A DNA stretch of 64,000 bases from Fomitopsis serialis (lineage: Eukaryota > Basidiomycota > Agaricomycetes > Polyporales > Fomitopsidaceae): the NCBI RefSeq assembly GCF_022376445.1, contig NW_025955065.1:79717-143716 (forward strand), read 5' to 3'. This document shows positions 1-13,300 of this stretch, piece by piece. How positions within the stretch are numbered: the stretch's first letter is position 1; the number at the start of each line of letters is the position of its first letter. Under the pieces are notes generated by a model. The model was not told the origin of the DNA and ran no database searches. It saw only the letters and a list, made by a program, of their open reading frames with translations. Position numbers and translations under genes: made by a program.

Positions 1-44
1 CCGTCTATTACTCTAAGTCTCTATGCCATGTATTTCGCCGCTCG

Positions 45-340
45 TAGGACATACAGATGCCCGTCGACGGCTTATGCCGTCACAGGGAAATTGGACGATA
101 GTCCCCAGCTATGCGCGACACGCGATGACATCGGTCCTTGTTTCAGGTGGCTCGCCAGTGGTCTGTGTAGTAGCAATGACTGGTCCGGTACGACCGCAGA
201 CGACCGGTAGCGATGCAATCTTGCGCGCTTCACGGACGGACGCTAATTTTAGTTCCGCGGCTCGACGTTCTTGACGTCAGACCACCTCCTTCCTTCAAGC
301 TGGTTCAAGTTCCTGGCCGCTGCCTCGACCTCCCACACAG
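45..340. repeat. Dispersed repeat, copy 1
   Basis: Non-coding segment that recurs as a clearly related copy at about 13745-14035. Both hold 'cccgtcgacggcttat', the 'tgtccc/agtcccc..agct' stretch, 'gcgcgacac', 'gtggctcgccagtggtct' and 'gatgcaatct' in the same order. A shorter related piece starts near 27412. The short ORFs here do not conserve a reading frame between the copies, so I read it as repeat DNA and not as a gene. Confidence 0.7.
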
Positions 341-869
341 CAGCGACGACTCGACCAGCGGACGACCACTCGAGACGGGCTCTATGTATCGGCACGCCAG
401 CAGCGCGAGGACGGACGTGCACGGACGGATGGCGTGAGGAGACGCGTGGCACCGTATGAGCTGGGTAAGCGTCTCGAATGCTTACGCACGACGCTCAGCG
501 GTCTGATCGTACGCCAGCTGTTACGTTCCTGTCGCGACACCCACTTCGTATGGTACCCAACGTTGCCCCTGTCGCCCTCGGTCGCTCACCACTCTCGCTC
601 TCCTAAATACCGCCACCTCTACGCGCCGCCCACGTCGATGCGGACCAGAGTCGCGTCTAGCACCCGTGTGCTACTTTACGGCCAGGGTCCGTGAACGCGT
701 GGCCTGAGATACGCGTTCCACGCTTTCCAGCTCGGTATGCGCGAGTTGGTGGACTGCTCTGCAACCCGCAGAATGGCCTCCTGAGCTGGCAGCGCTGGAG
801 AGGGTTGAGTGGCGGTACGTATCTGTGTCTCGTGTGCCGCGATGTTCACTGACGACGGGCGAGCTACGT

Positions 870-1290
870 CAGCACGCACGAAGTCATCATGAGGGCGCGA
901 CGTACGTACTGGTGATACGAGCAGGGTGGATGGGTTGGATGGCACGAGACGTGGGGGGCGAGAACGGGCTGAGCTGGTGGACGGGTCAGACGGTACGAGC
1001 ATCAGCCCACGCACAGACGCACGTCACTGAAGGGTGGACGCGCAGACCGACGCGTCGGGATCCACTCGCCGTACTGCGGTGTGCACCGAGAGACCTGGGA
1101 AGAAAAGTCAGCGACAACGGGATCAGTCGGAGGAAGGACGTGACTGGATTCGGAAGGCTGGATTCACGTTGCGCACAAGACAGGGATCGGGGAAAAGAGG
1201 GAGGAAGGCAGTCGCGGGCAGAAAAATGTGCGAACGCAGGTCGCCTTCTCCACGCGCTCACGAACGGCAGAAACGTGGACCGACGGACGT
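870..1290. repeat. GC-rich dispersed repeat R1, copy 1
   Basis: One of three related copies (the others at about 2930-3380 and 28090-28530). Shared landmarks in order are 'ggtacgagcatcagccca'-like sequence, 'gcagaccg.cgcgtcgg', 'gagagacctggga', 'ggaggaaggac' and 'cacgcgctca.gaacg'. Gaps and frame-breaking differences between the copies argue against a conserved protein. ORFs of up to about 160 codons here are probably a by-product of high GC. Confidence 0.75.
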
Positions 1291-1299
1291 ACCAGACGT

Positions 1300-2925
1300 T
1301 GCCCACCGGACGATGAAGACAATCACTGCGACCGCAACGGCAACCTTCTCCCATGTTGCTGTACCGACTGCTGAGGGTGAAGGAAAGGAAGCAATGAAGG
1401 CGGGGAGGCGGAGCGCTGACGTGCAGCGCGGTCAAATAGAGCTCTGAGCAGTGCGGCATTTGACCGGCAACTCACCCACAGGCTCTGCCACCCGCGATAT
1501 GGCCTCCTTCTCCACGACGCTTAACGCACTGCCGATTGAGCCGACGGGAAGCTTGCTGATAGCCCGCAAGTCGCCCTCGAGTCGGCGTCCTGCGATGACG
1601 CGAGCACCCAAACGCGCTCCTGCTCCCTTGATTGGCTGCCGCGTCGCTCTTTCGACCGCGCCCGCTCTTGCCGCCTCTTGCTCACTCCCACCCTTGTGCA
1701 CCGCTGTCTGTATGCTTTCCTGGCATCTGCTGCTGGCTGCTGGTCTTTCCTCCCGACGTCTCTCCCCCCTCCCCGCGCCTGCCCTGCACGTTTCCCGTGC
1801 CTGCCGGCCCGCCAGGCTCATGCCCGCACCGAGACGAACCCAGCGGCACTTACAACACCCAGTTTCCGGTCATCGCACGCATATATCGAGATGACTCGTC
1901 TCTCCAAGTCTTGCCGCCGACTTTCCCCTTCCCCATACACGCTCTCTCCGCCCGTTCCGTGGCCCTCAGACGCTCCCATCCGCAACCTGGACCCTTTCTG
2001 CACCCATTCCGAGTCATCCGAAGTGATCCTGCTCGCGGGACGGCACGCGCGGCGGTATTCTCTGCGACATACCCCAAGCGCCCGAAATCGATCCCCGTAC
2101 GCTCTCCTCGCGGTCTCTGGCCCTCTTGTATGCCCCGTTCGACGGCTCCTGAGCGTATATATCCGATTGTGAACGTACCCGGTTGTGCGTTGGGAGGTAC
2201 GTTGCCCAAGTCGCGTCGTACGCCGCTTGCCATGCCCGGCTAACGTCCCCGACGATCCTCGCCCTGTGTTGCGACACCAGGCACGGCACGGGTGGTCAGG
2301 AACATGCGTAGTCGATTACGCCCGTGGCTGTTTCGCGTCCAGAGCCGATCTATGGGCGCAGTGGACACACAACCCGCCGTGATCACACTACTGCGGCAGA
2401 CGCCCATTCCCCGCATTCCATACGCCCCAACGCTGACGGGGAACACAGCCAGCAACCACGCATTGGTACGTGGGTAAAACCCATTCATACGTGAGATCTA
2501 AGTACTAATCTGCTGCGTCCTGCCCGTGCTCCCGCCGAACTGATGACTCCTGCGCTTCAGCTGCTTACACGGACGGGCAATGAACTGTATGCGTTAGACG
2601 ATGCCAACCGATGACTTCACTTGGGCTACCACCTCCGGTCGCCGCACAACCTCTCCGCAAACGTCCGCGAAACAGCCAGGCTCGCCCCTCGTCGCACGAT
2701 GAGACATTGCCCTCCTGCCTGCTGAGCAAACGAGGGTCCCGCGAAAGCACTCGTCAAGACCGGAGGACGGTCTGCGCCGACCGCTCTCGCAGGCTTACCT
2801 ACCGACCTCGGCTGTCCTCCTACACCGTGCGCCCGACCGCCTCCTCCGACCGGCGGCGAAAGCGTGGCGTCGTCTTCAAGATGGGCTGCTCGACGACGCT
2901 CTGGTCTAGTCTTGTGGGACAATGA
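1300..2925. other. Intergenic, no gene recognised
   Basis: Pyrimidine-rich and GC-rich sequence. About 1690-1820 (with 'ctcccgacgt.tctc') matches about 29400-29515, part of the larger duplication that carries the 5' flanks of the DUF6535 genes. ORFs of 160-200 codons occur in several overlapping frames, but none shows a known motif or a conserved frame in the other copy. Confidence 0.6.
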
Positions 2926-2929
2926 GTAA

Positions 2930-3380
2930 CCTGACGAAGTGATAGCGGAGTGGGCCACGGGGACGATGTAGGACGCGACGTGCGTACCGGGGACACGAGC
3001 AGGCGTGCGGGCTGGACGACAAGGGGCGTAGAGGTCGAGAACGGGAGCTGGTGGAAGTGTCAGGCAGTACGAGCGCCAGCACACGCACGGACGCACCTCA
3101 CTAAAGGGGTGGACGCGTAGACCGCCGCGTCGGATCCACTCGCCGTGGCCCGGCGTGCAGTGAGAGACCTGGGAAGAGAAGTCAGCAACAACGGGATCAG
3201 TCGGAGGAAGGACATGACCAAGGCCACAAACCTGGGTGCGCGTTGTGCGGAAGACGAGGACGGTAGGCAAGAAGGAGGAGGGTAGTAGAGAGCAGATGAA
3301 GGTGCGAACCCAGATCGTCGCCTTGTCCACGCGCTCATGAACGACAGAAACGCGGACCGACGGACCTCTTGACGACCTCC
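2930..3380. repeat. GC-rich dispersed repeat R1, copy 2
   Basis: Second copy of R1, about 2 kb downstream of copy 1. It keeps 'gagagacctggga', 'aacgggatcagtcggagg' and 'cacgcgctca' in the same order. A 252-codon minus-strand ORF covers it, but that frame is not kept in copies 1 and 3. Confidence 0.75.
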
Positions 3381-3389
3381 GCACGCACC

Positions 3390-6300
3390 ACGACCGAGTC
3401 CCGCTGGACGCCCGTCCCGTGGTTCATGCTGACTAGTAGATAGGGCGGCTGCCATCGCTCAGTGACCGACTCTCCGACGCGTAGCGGGGACTGTCCACTC
3501 TCGGCAGCAAGGTGAGCAGCTTTGCCTGTCAGTGCACCGAGGCTGACGAGCTATCGGACGCAGCGAGGCCCGCCACGTACCGGGACACGCGCCATTGCGC
3601 GATGGTCGGCAGATTCGTCGTCAAGTCATACAGCACGGCGTCGCCCAAAGGGCATCCGCATTCTGAATCAGCATCGAGGCGCTGGACGACGCGACGTCCA
3701 TGTCTAGATTGGTCGCTCGCACCGACCTGGCGCCCCTGGGCTCGCTCAACCGCGCGATCTATACGCCAACCCGCGCCTCCCCGGCTGTATTCACGGGTTC
3801 CCCGGTCTCCTCGTGCCCGCGCCATGCTGGATCGTGCACCGGACGTCGCAGGAGGTTACCCTGCTTAAGTGGACGAGTCGGTCTCCTGAACCGAGCGATC
3901 GACTCTCATTCATCCTGACCCGGTGTCCTTGAGACGAGCCCAACGCAGACCCTGCATATACTCTGCCATGGGAACTACCCGGTGAGCGACGCTCAGGCCG
4001 ATCCGACTCGCTGCTTACTCAAGTAGCGAGCACGTCCTCGATTGGTTGCAGACTACAAACGACAGTACTATGTACAGACACTAGTACGTACTCGAGTCCT
4101 CCTGTAACCAGGCTCGTACCCTGACCTATATATTTGTTGAGAAGAACTCTGGGTGACCGGATGGAATGAAGTCACCGACGTTGAATTGCGCGGCAACAAA
4201 GAGGTACTGCGACAATGAGAGTTACGCAGTCGGCGAATGAGAAGGAGAGTGCGAACCGAGACCCTTGCCCTCAACGACGAAAGCGAATCCACGAGCGAGA
4301 CGCGAGGAACAGCGGGCTTCCAGATACTGTAGGAGCGCACTGAAGAAGATCGGCATGCGGTTGTTGCCGTGAGTGTTGAGAGAATGTCCAGAGATGACGG
4401 CTCCGAGACGGGTACTTCGGGTGAGATATGGAGACGTTGCTGAGTGGGGATGTCTATGTCTCTGTTTGAGAACAGGGCGTTGAGCGTCGTAGCATTGGGA
4501 TGCGCGCGCGCAACCATGCCAGGACGTGTCGTGACTGCGCGCAGCACTACTTCCGCCCTTCCAATCCGGACAACTTGGCTCCTGCAGCGACGCTCCCTGC
4601 CTCGGTACCACTCCCGACCTCGCCGGCCGCGACCTGTTTTTATTGCTCGGTGCCTTGCACGTTCAGTCAAGGCGACTCCAGCTGCTGCCCAGCTCGAGAC
4701 CACGAAGCAATGGGGACCGTCGTGTCGCGTACCATGAGCGAGCGGCGATCGCATGTATGCGCGTTGTTGTCCGCGGAAGTCGACGACAGGCCGTGGCGAC
4801 ACCTACGGGATCTATTGATTCATTAGAGCTTTATCATAGCTCTATGAGCACGGTGAGAGTGGACGGTGAGCAAAACAACTCCCGTCATTGCGCGCCGCTC
4901 CACTCACTAGGGTCCAGCCCCTCCTCGTCCGCCCTCGACCTTCCACTGCACTCCCTGTCATTGCGATGCGATGTCCTTCATGGGCCCACGCCCACTTTCA
5001 CGGCGCGTCATAATCCAAGTACTTGTCTATGACGCGCATCCCATCCGTCTTCTGCAGAGGAGCAATGGCTGGCCGAGCGCAACGCAGACGTGCCCTCTGA
5101 CGAGGAGCGAGGGGCGAGGTCGGAGGATCGAAGCTAGTCTCCGTAGGCCTCCTCCAAACACGACCCCTTTGAATGGGGGAGGACGGTCGCATAGGTCGAT
5201 GTTGACTAGCAGAGACGGTCGAATATGTCAGATACGGGGAAGCAGGTCTGTCGAGAACACGAGGTTGTGGGCGGAAGCAACAACGACTGCGTGTGGGTGC
5301 GCGATACGAGCGCCAATTCGCGGACAGCCTCTCTTGACCGTCACCGCGACGATATCGTCCTCTCGCTTCGAGCATGGATGCTATTAGGTGGTCGACGCCG
5401 TCGTCCTCTGACGATTCCAGACACTGGTGAATACAGTAGGTAAAAGCTCCCGAGTCACTCCTGGGCTCAAATCTGTCCTTGCCTCGCGGTACGTGTATTT
5501 CATCCGAACTCGCGCGTAAGTATAGCTGCTCATATCCTGAGGCACGAAGGTTGAAGGAATTGTCTACGTCTGCTTGGGGGTACTAAGCTGCTTGCCTCTT
5601 TCGGAGTCTCGCGCAGGAGGCCCTTGAGCGGGACATCGCGCGCCCGCTGTCGCCGCTCATTCTACCCACCCAATCCCTGCTTACGGACTCAATAAGTGGA
5701 CGACGCAGACCCTTGACACGAGCTCCGGGCCACACTCGGGGTTTTGGTTAACAAAACAAAGACACGGATGAGTCTGCTCGACGTGAGTGGCTCCCGACAT
5801 AGTGCAGATCTCCCACTCACGTCCGCGATCCCTAAGCGAGCGATTCAGCGGCCAGAGAACGTACACTTTGTGAGTATGTGGAGCACTTACCTCGAGGTCG
5901 GCGAAACTGCTAATATGAGTTAGGTACTTTCTATGCGTCAGGGCCCAGTGGCGCGTCGTCTGATGAACTCGGAGGCGCTCACTATCTGTCAATGGACGTC
6001 CAAGGCGGACGACACGCACCATGGAAGCCCCTACCAAGGTTCATATTGTGGTTGCCAGTCGCACACTGAATGCAATTGGGGCGACAGCCGCGGCCGCGGC
6101 GGATGTGAGTAGGTACTGCCTTTGCGTGCCAAGCCGATGCAACTTCGACACGGCTTTGCGCCTGCATGCAAGCGCAAAGGCCGGCTGCGCATGAACCTCA
6201 ATATTGAGATGTAGTGCATATGCCATACGATCAGTGACACAATTGACAACTTCTACAACACCGTTTCGACAGTAATCTTTCGATGTTGTCATGCTCGACA

Positions 6301-6821
6301 ACATCGCATGCAGCTGCAGCCCATTGCCACCTCGGACATTTGCATGCGAGTGTCCAAAGGCATGCGGCTCCGGTGCAGCGCCTCGGCGGCTGCTCATGGA
6401 CACCACACGTACGCTTCTGAACGACCCGGGTACGTCTCGTCCAATCGTGGCTGCCCTGTAACTTAGGTACAATGTGCTGCCGGAAGCGTGCAACACGTAC
6501 CAGCGTTACAACGTTATCGCACAGCCAATGGCATACACCTTCCCTCCCATGTCAATCTGTGAGCGTCCAAACCTTGCAGACTCGAGGCTCGGCGGGTTCC
6601 GTTCAGCACCACCTCGACGACATACATCCTCGCCTTTTCAACGTCCGATAGCCAGTACTATCTCGGCATCCTCCTCTGGGACCTCTGTCAATCGCCCTGA
6701 TCTACGTGAGGTTGCGCGACTGAGTCAGCCATACGGTACCATCTTGTCCGTCGTGCTTTCGCTCTCCAAGTCTGCCCATTCGCACCTCTCGCCGCCAGAC
6801 CAATCGCCATACAACGCCGTT
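3390..6821. other. Duplicated 5' flank of DUF6535 gene 1, no gene recognised
   Basis: No protein could be supported. About 3490-3960 matches 28640-29140. About 5630-5870 matches 36370-36600 and 44570-44760. About 5990-6470 matches 29560-30240. So this is the upstream part of a repeated unit whose downstream part is a DUF6535 gene. About 5140-5340 also has a diverged copy at 17680-17790, upstream of the orphan DUF6535 exon. The 80 bp before the gene start are pyrimidine-rich, as in many fungal promoters. Confidence 0.65.
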
Positions 6822-9800
6822 ATGAGCCTACCCGAGGTACGCATCGTCGTTTTCACTGGCGCGGCAGACAACTGATCACATCTCTGTTGTATCTGTGGAT
6901 TGTGTAGGAACCGTCGGCTAATGCCGCGATCTCACTGAACCAGGGCGTCCAAGAGAACACAACGACTCCCGGACCCAACGCGACGCCGTCGCCGACCACC
7001 GCCGTCGGTTCAACGAGCTTAGGCTCTAGCGGAGGCGATGGGCCCGGACCGTCAGTGAGTATATGCGAAATTGAAGGGAGGATCATCGGATTGCTCACTT
7101 GTATGCACAGTCATCGAACCCGGCCGTTACGGGTACTAGTGCGGGAGAGTTCCCAGTGCCTCGCGACTCCGCATCCAGACCTCCGAATCAGGTGAGTACG
7201 AACATCGAACAGTCTCTTATGCGTGAAATAATCTTAGTCTGATATGCGTCATCAGGACCCGCATGAGCGAACGGATGGGGCAGAGAATCCGCCATCAGGA
7301 GACCCTCCAGCACAGGGAATAGCGCAGTCAGATCTTGAAAAGGTTTTCAGCGCACTCGAGAAGTTCATGAAGCCACGGAACCCAACAGATGCACCAGAAG
7401 CTTGGTTGAAACTGGCGGATACAGCGTGGGCCTATGAAAAGGACCGTGCAGATCGATGGCGGAATGAAATCAATACGCTCCTCGTCTTTGTGAGTCATGT
7501 TCACACCGCTGACCAAGCGCGCGCGAAGAGCAACTGAGAGATGCTTCCCTTGTAGGCCGGCTTGTTTTCCGCCGTCCTCACCGCTTTCGTGGTTCAATTA
7601 TATTCCGTTCTGCTGCCGGCACCTGACCCCAACACGGCCATCCTGGAGCGCATAGCAGCACAACTCGGTAACATGGCCACCGATGCGGTCGCGAGCGCCT
7701 CGGTTCCGGTGCCGACGGTTCTCACGAACACTTCATCTACAAGCATCTCCTCACCATCTGCTGCGCCCCGTTGGATCGCCGCGCTGTGGTTCGTCGCCCT
7801 GGTCTTCAGTCTCAGTGCGGCATCCGTCGGTTTAGCCGTGAACCAATGGCTGAACTTCCACGCGACGGAGAAAGCTGGGCTGCAAGACGCTGCCCAGAAG
7901 GCTTGGACGTGGCAGCTCCGTAGGCATGCGATGGACAAGTGGCAAGTGGAGCGCATGGTCAGCATCCTTCCGTTTCTCCTGCAGGTGGCCCTTGTCCTCT
8001 TCCTCGTCGGGGTTGTGGGCTACCTCTGGGAGCTTGGCTTCGACATCGCCGTCCCGAGCACGGTCTTCGTCGGCGCCTTGCTTCTCTTTCTAGCTTTCAC
8101 CTCCGTGTCACCTGCATTGGTCGATTACAGTGCCTATAAGTCTCCCCAAGCATGGTGGATCCGCAAGGCCTGCAAACCCATGTGGCTGGGGATTTACTGG
8201 GTCCTCCTGCAGTTGTGTCGGACTATCTTCCTCTTCGTCGACCGAGTCGACGACTGGATTATTTCTCTGACTCAGTCTCGGTCCGATTGCGTAGCTCGCA
8301 TTTACAGGCGGATAAAGGGGATTCGTGATTCCCTCTCTCGGCGTCGATCGTACGTGCGTACATTGATGGACGCATCTGACTGGCTGGCACATGAACAGTC
8401 ATGTCTGGGTGACTGGACCACCCGCAGCGAAGCAAAGTCCCTATTAATGGACATTTATTCCATTGCAGACGACACAGACGTCCTTCGCGCGATGGCAACA
8501 TGCGTGCGTGCGATGCCTATCGCCCGAGCAATCGAAAACGTGACGGGGATCGGCCAAACTATTTTCGACGCCTTGTCAAAACGACAGGATCCGCGTTCAC
8601 AGGCATCCGGGCTCTCTGCATCGGCATCTGGTAGTCAACTGCAATCTGATGGCTTGGACAGCACCTCTACGGCTTTGATAGGTCGAATGGTGCTGGAGAC
8701 ATTCACTGGCGCGCATACAGAACTTGACGACAGCCCTCTTGACTTGGACTCAAACCGTTGCTTAGCTGGACTTATCCGCGCTATGCCTCTCGCCGATGGA
8801 ACCAAGGCCTGCATGACTTTGTTTCAGCATTTACGCGGTGATCAACTGTCCACGGTAAAACGAAGAGCCACATTGCATATTGTACAAAATATTTATGTAC
8901 CAGTCGACTTCCTCGCGGAGGACAGGATGTACTGGCTGTATTTCAGGATTCAGGAGGCGAGAACATACGACTGTGCACGGCGAACCGAGCTATATCGACT
9001 GCGCGATGTTGAAAGTAAGTCAAACATCTGCTTCAATCGCAAGGGGCATAAGCTGAAGTTCGACATAGACTGGGAATGCATACAGACTGCACTCACGGCG
9101 GTATACGAAACCCATGACCCTGTATCCACCATCCAAATCACGACAACCGTTCTGGCCATATGCATGTTATCCGTCGAAAACAGGCACGCATTGCCAGCCG
9201 AGCCGTCGAGGGGAGCTTACATGGCCGACATGCTCCGCCGATTCGACGAGCACTTGGCTACCCTCCGCCGCAAGGAGCTGCGAGACGCTGTGCAAGACCT
9301 CCCTCCCGCGGCCGTATACAGACTCGATTGGGTGTTGTCTCGCATGGTCTGGCGTGGCGACATCTATGCGTCCTGGAGTACGACCGACTCGGAGTCGGAG
9401 ATTCGCCGGAGCACCATGATGTCCACCAATCACATCGCGCGGCGACTCCAGTGGCTGCTGGAATACAATGATTGGACGCCACCAGGGACGGTCCAAGGGT
9501 TCCGCGTTTACTTGCAATATTACGTGCGGTGGGCACAACGGCGCCTAGAACAAGAACAAGGGATAGACCCGAAAGATTGGTCAGTCATCTTCGCCGCTCA
9601 GGATGTCAAAGACACACTGACACTTGCAACAGGGACTCGGAAGGAAGGCTCGAATGCGCTCCAGATGAGCCCCAGAGCGAAGGCGATCAACGCGTCGACT
9701 CCCCGCAGGCGGCTGGCCCAGAGCCTACATCGGAAGCTGTGGACGAGCAGGAGCCGCCGGAGTCGCGCATGGACAGTATCAAGCGATCTATAACGCAGTT

Positions 9801-10309
9801 TATGTAAGTGGTGAATCTGGTACTCGTCCCACGTTCGCTGATCCCCTCTCTATAGCCGTGGTGTCTGGCGAAAATTCATAGGGACTGCAGCGCAGGAACC
9901 GGACGCTGAGAAGGGGGCCGCTGGGGCTGATACGAACGCAACACAAGATGCACCCGGTGCTACGGACGCCGCACCGACAGCCGTCAGCGGGGCCCCGCCG
10001 GTGACCGCGACGACGGCCGACGAACCGCCGCAAGGGCAGGACGCGGCCCAGGCTGGGTCAGTGCAGTCTCTAGACTACGAAGACCCGCACGCAGACGACT
10101 CGGGTGCCGCACGCGGAGTAGCTGAGGACGGCGCGGACGCCGACGAAGGTCGTCAGGGCGGACTCGTAGGCGCGTCCGAGCACGCAGATGAAAGTCAAGG
10201 CGGCGACGCGCGTCCGAGTCAGGAGGGACTAGCTTCACCGGGCGACACACCTACGCAACTGTCCGCGTCGCACTGCGAGCCATGCAGCCAGAGTCCGAAC
10301 GACGGCTGA
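6822..10309 (+). CDS. DUF6535 domain multi-pass membrane protein, paralogue 1
   Basis: Spliced model of about 1029 aa: exons 6822-6836, 6908-7054, 7111-7191, 7238-7489, 7556-9014, 9069-9579, 9633-9803, 9856-10309; all phases agree. Exon 1 encodes only MSLPE. Exons 2-3 encode a Pro/Ser/Thr/Gly-rich stretch, then comes 'EKFMKPRNP..W' and the DUF6535 signature 'LLVF/AGLFSAVLTAFVV' across the exon 4/5 junction (near aa 160-180). Hydrophobic segments near aa 166-188, 237-262, 299-325 and 333-354 predict four membrane helices. A long alpha-helical region follows, and an acidic Ala/Gly/Asp-rich tail (last about 150 aa). The family is known from mushroom-forming fungi and has no assigned function. 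The 54-nt intron at 9015-9068 has no in-frame stop. The donor of the next intron differs from its paralogues (see findings). Family assignment is firm; exact exon ends are by eye. Confidence 0.85.
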
Positions 10310-13300
10310 TTCGGAGGACGGAGGGTGGTGGCATTGACGTCACGGTGTACGTCGTACGTTGCTGGATAGACCATCACCGCCGAATGCTGACGCTCACTGC
10401 AGGCGGACAGCATGCGCCGACTTTTGACGAACCGTGACGGTGATGGATGAACCTCTCGGTGCACGAACGATTTCTGAGGCTGCGATGGGCTGATCTCTCG
10501 TGTATGTACTCTGGTTCTCGGTATAGCTGTTTGTGATGTTTGTGTAAGCTATGGTCTCGGAGTCTCGATACGAACGGGTTCACTGACTGTGTGTACGATA
10601 CACTTGTGTTCACCGACCGGAACGCCTGGAGCTTCCGCGAACGGGGTGTTGCTGTCCAGCGTCTGTATCATGTCGTGTACTATTTGTTCGGTACAACTCG
10701 CCTCCTGTACGTCTGCTTGGAACCGCTATTGGACTATCGCGTATCAACATAACGCGCCACGTCCCGTCGAGCGGTGTGCGACAAGCGAGGGCGGATATAA
10801 GTGGGGTATAAGTATATTGTGAGTTCTGAACATATTTCGCGACGACCATTACAATTTGTGCCGCCGCGGCCACTAGACAATATGCGCAGTCTTCTGTGCT
10901 ACCCTGCGACAGCAACATTGCTCGTACGTCGCGCCGGGTTGACGGACCTGCCTCGGTCACTGGTGCACCAGCATCTGTGTAGACTAGGTAAGCTTTAGTA
11001 CATACCGTAGTCTCGTTCCTCGGTCATCACCACCTCCTGCTCTCACAAGCCTCGCATGCGGCGAGTCGCAGCCTTCCCGTCTTAACTGATACACTCATGC
11101 ATGGACGCCTCGCGGAAGGGCTCCGCCTTCGACGCGGTACCACTTGACGCGACTGTCGAGCGTGCAGCCGGTTCAGCCGAGGAGGCGGATGCTGGGCGGC
11201 GCTCTCGGATGAATTGACATAGAAGAATAGAGCGTGAAGTGAGCATGTAAAAGGTAAGGGATCTGTAATGAAGCAGGACGACGCAAACCGTAGACGAACG
11301 AGACAGAACGTACCGCCGCCAAGAGGCCTCGAGCAGAGTCACTGGCGGTGGGAGCTCAAGCGACGTCATCCGACTCCTCGACTTGGACCACCTAGACTAG
11401 GGGTTCCACCGGTGTGTATGCGCACGAAGGCGGGGAGGCTTGGGGTCCAAGGCAGACTGCGCTGTACCCCGAGGCTGTGACGTCAGCTGAGCCCAGCGTC
11501 CCGCCCGTCATGCGCCCGTGTTGTACATTGTGGCGACGCCGTGCTCCTTCGTGCGACCCGGGAGATGCGTGTGTAGCCCAGGCTGTAATATCGATTGAAG
11601 GTCGGGAAGGAGTAGACGGCAATGTCGCCCGGCGCCAACTGAGCTCGTCGAGGGCGCTGTTTCCGGCCCGCCCGCCCGCCGTCTCCGACAATCGTCCGAG
11701 GCGCGTTTTGGGCGCGTCGCACACCCTCGTTCCCTTCCACTGACGGCAGCGAGCCTCAGCGAGAACGTTCGAACCATCGCGCATCTTCTTCTCCTCGCCG
11801 TGCTACGCTGGCAGTCGCCGTTCACGTAGCCTCTCCTAAGGCACCCACCTCAAGAGCTCCGCCTCTGCTGCATTCCTCCCCGGCTACTCACCAATACTCT
11901 GCGCATACCCGCGCACGCTTCCGCTCATGGATACAACTTGAAGATCTCCCGCTATGACACCCTTCGTCCCTGGCTGGTTCAAGTTCTCGCATCCGCCCTC
12001 CCAGGAATGTCGACCGCTGAACGGCATCAGTCCTGCCGGCGTGCGACCCCCAGGCATCCGTGCGCTCTTGTCCATCCGGCTTGCTATGAGCATACTCACG
12101 AGTCTCTCGACTACCTGAAGTAGGCATTATCAGGTCCTTTGCTGGAGTAACCTCCTGAAGTTGACTGTCGAGTACCGTGGGCGAAGCCGCTTGCGTGCCT
12201 TCGCTCGTTGCCCCTCTAGTGACTCACTGGTAGTGGGCGGCCCGGGCAGTGATTACGGGTGAGTACAGCCTCTCTCTAGCGTCCAACAGACCATAGCGTG
12301 AGCCGGGACGTGACGACAGGCATACGTGCCAGCAAAGCTAGTTCAAATCCGGACGTATGCCTCTGATAGGTTGTCCGGAATCATGCCTCGCCTTCATATC
12401 TGACTCACTCTCTGCTCCTCTCGCGCCCGGTATCGCCATAATCACCCGCTGCCTCGTCGACCTTCGCGAAGCTTCGTGTCACAGAGTACGCACTCGACTC
12501 AAGTGCGTCTGTCCGGCGGCGGGTCGACAGGGACGTCCGTCATTCGAGGCAGAGTGTCGGTCAAGAGCCACTGTGACGGAGTGGATTCCGCCTCAGTCTG
12601 CCGAGCCCCGTGCGCGATCGGACGTGGTATTGCTCGAGCATCCCAGTGCAGCCGTTCCGCCGGTACCACAACACAGGCTGCGAGCAATCCACGTTCCTTT
12701 CTCCCGACTACATGCTCTTCCATCCACGGCGGCCCACTGATTCATACACCTGTTGCGACAACATGCTCTGTTCGCGAATCATACTAACCAAAAATGAGCT
12801 TATGCGCACGGAGGTCGCTTCCGGCTCACGCGCATGATCCATTCAGTAATCTTCACCGCAGTCACGGCGAGCCCCGCTGCATCATGTAGAATCACGGTGT
12901 ACACTCGCGCCTCCAAGACCGGTGCATACAGCTGACCCGGTCCCCACGGCGGTCGTACTCGGCGTCGGTCCCCAGGATGAACAGTATCTGGTATGGTGAG
13001 TCCAATCTGTCGATAGCGCACAATGCTACGATGTTCGGTGTCCCCGTCGTTGAACACATGCAACCGTAGCGTGTGCTTATCTGCTACCCTGTAGTCCTAC
13101 CCGCGCAGGCTGCCGTATCGTGTTCAGTCTTATGCGGTTTCGTCTGATCATTGTTCAGTACGCGCAGTTCTCGGTTTGTCTACTGTGTAGGTGTCATCCT
13201 CAAAGATCAACCCCATCAGTACCCTCCACGCCGCGATAACCGGAGGTCAGCCATCATCGAACGCGATGCTGCAGAACCCGCAGACTAGATAGCCCAACTC

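Noticed and set aside
1632..2243. 203-codon Pro/Arg/Ser-rich ORF
   Set aside because: Low-complexity translation of pyrimidine-rich DNA; the related sequence near 29400 breaks the frame.
2626..3384. 252-codon minus-strand ORF
   Set aside because: It lies over repeat R1; the frame is not conserved in the other two copies and no motif is present.
9633..9793. Stop at 9793 as the end of DUF6535 gene 1
   Set aside because: In this frame the acidic exon shared with genes 2 and 3 is lost; the frame using the donor at 9580 restores it and leads into the conserved last exon.
12335..12352. 'agttcaaatcc', resembling a tRNA T-arm
   Set aside because: The flanking bases do not pair into a T stem or acceptor stem.
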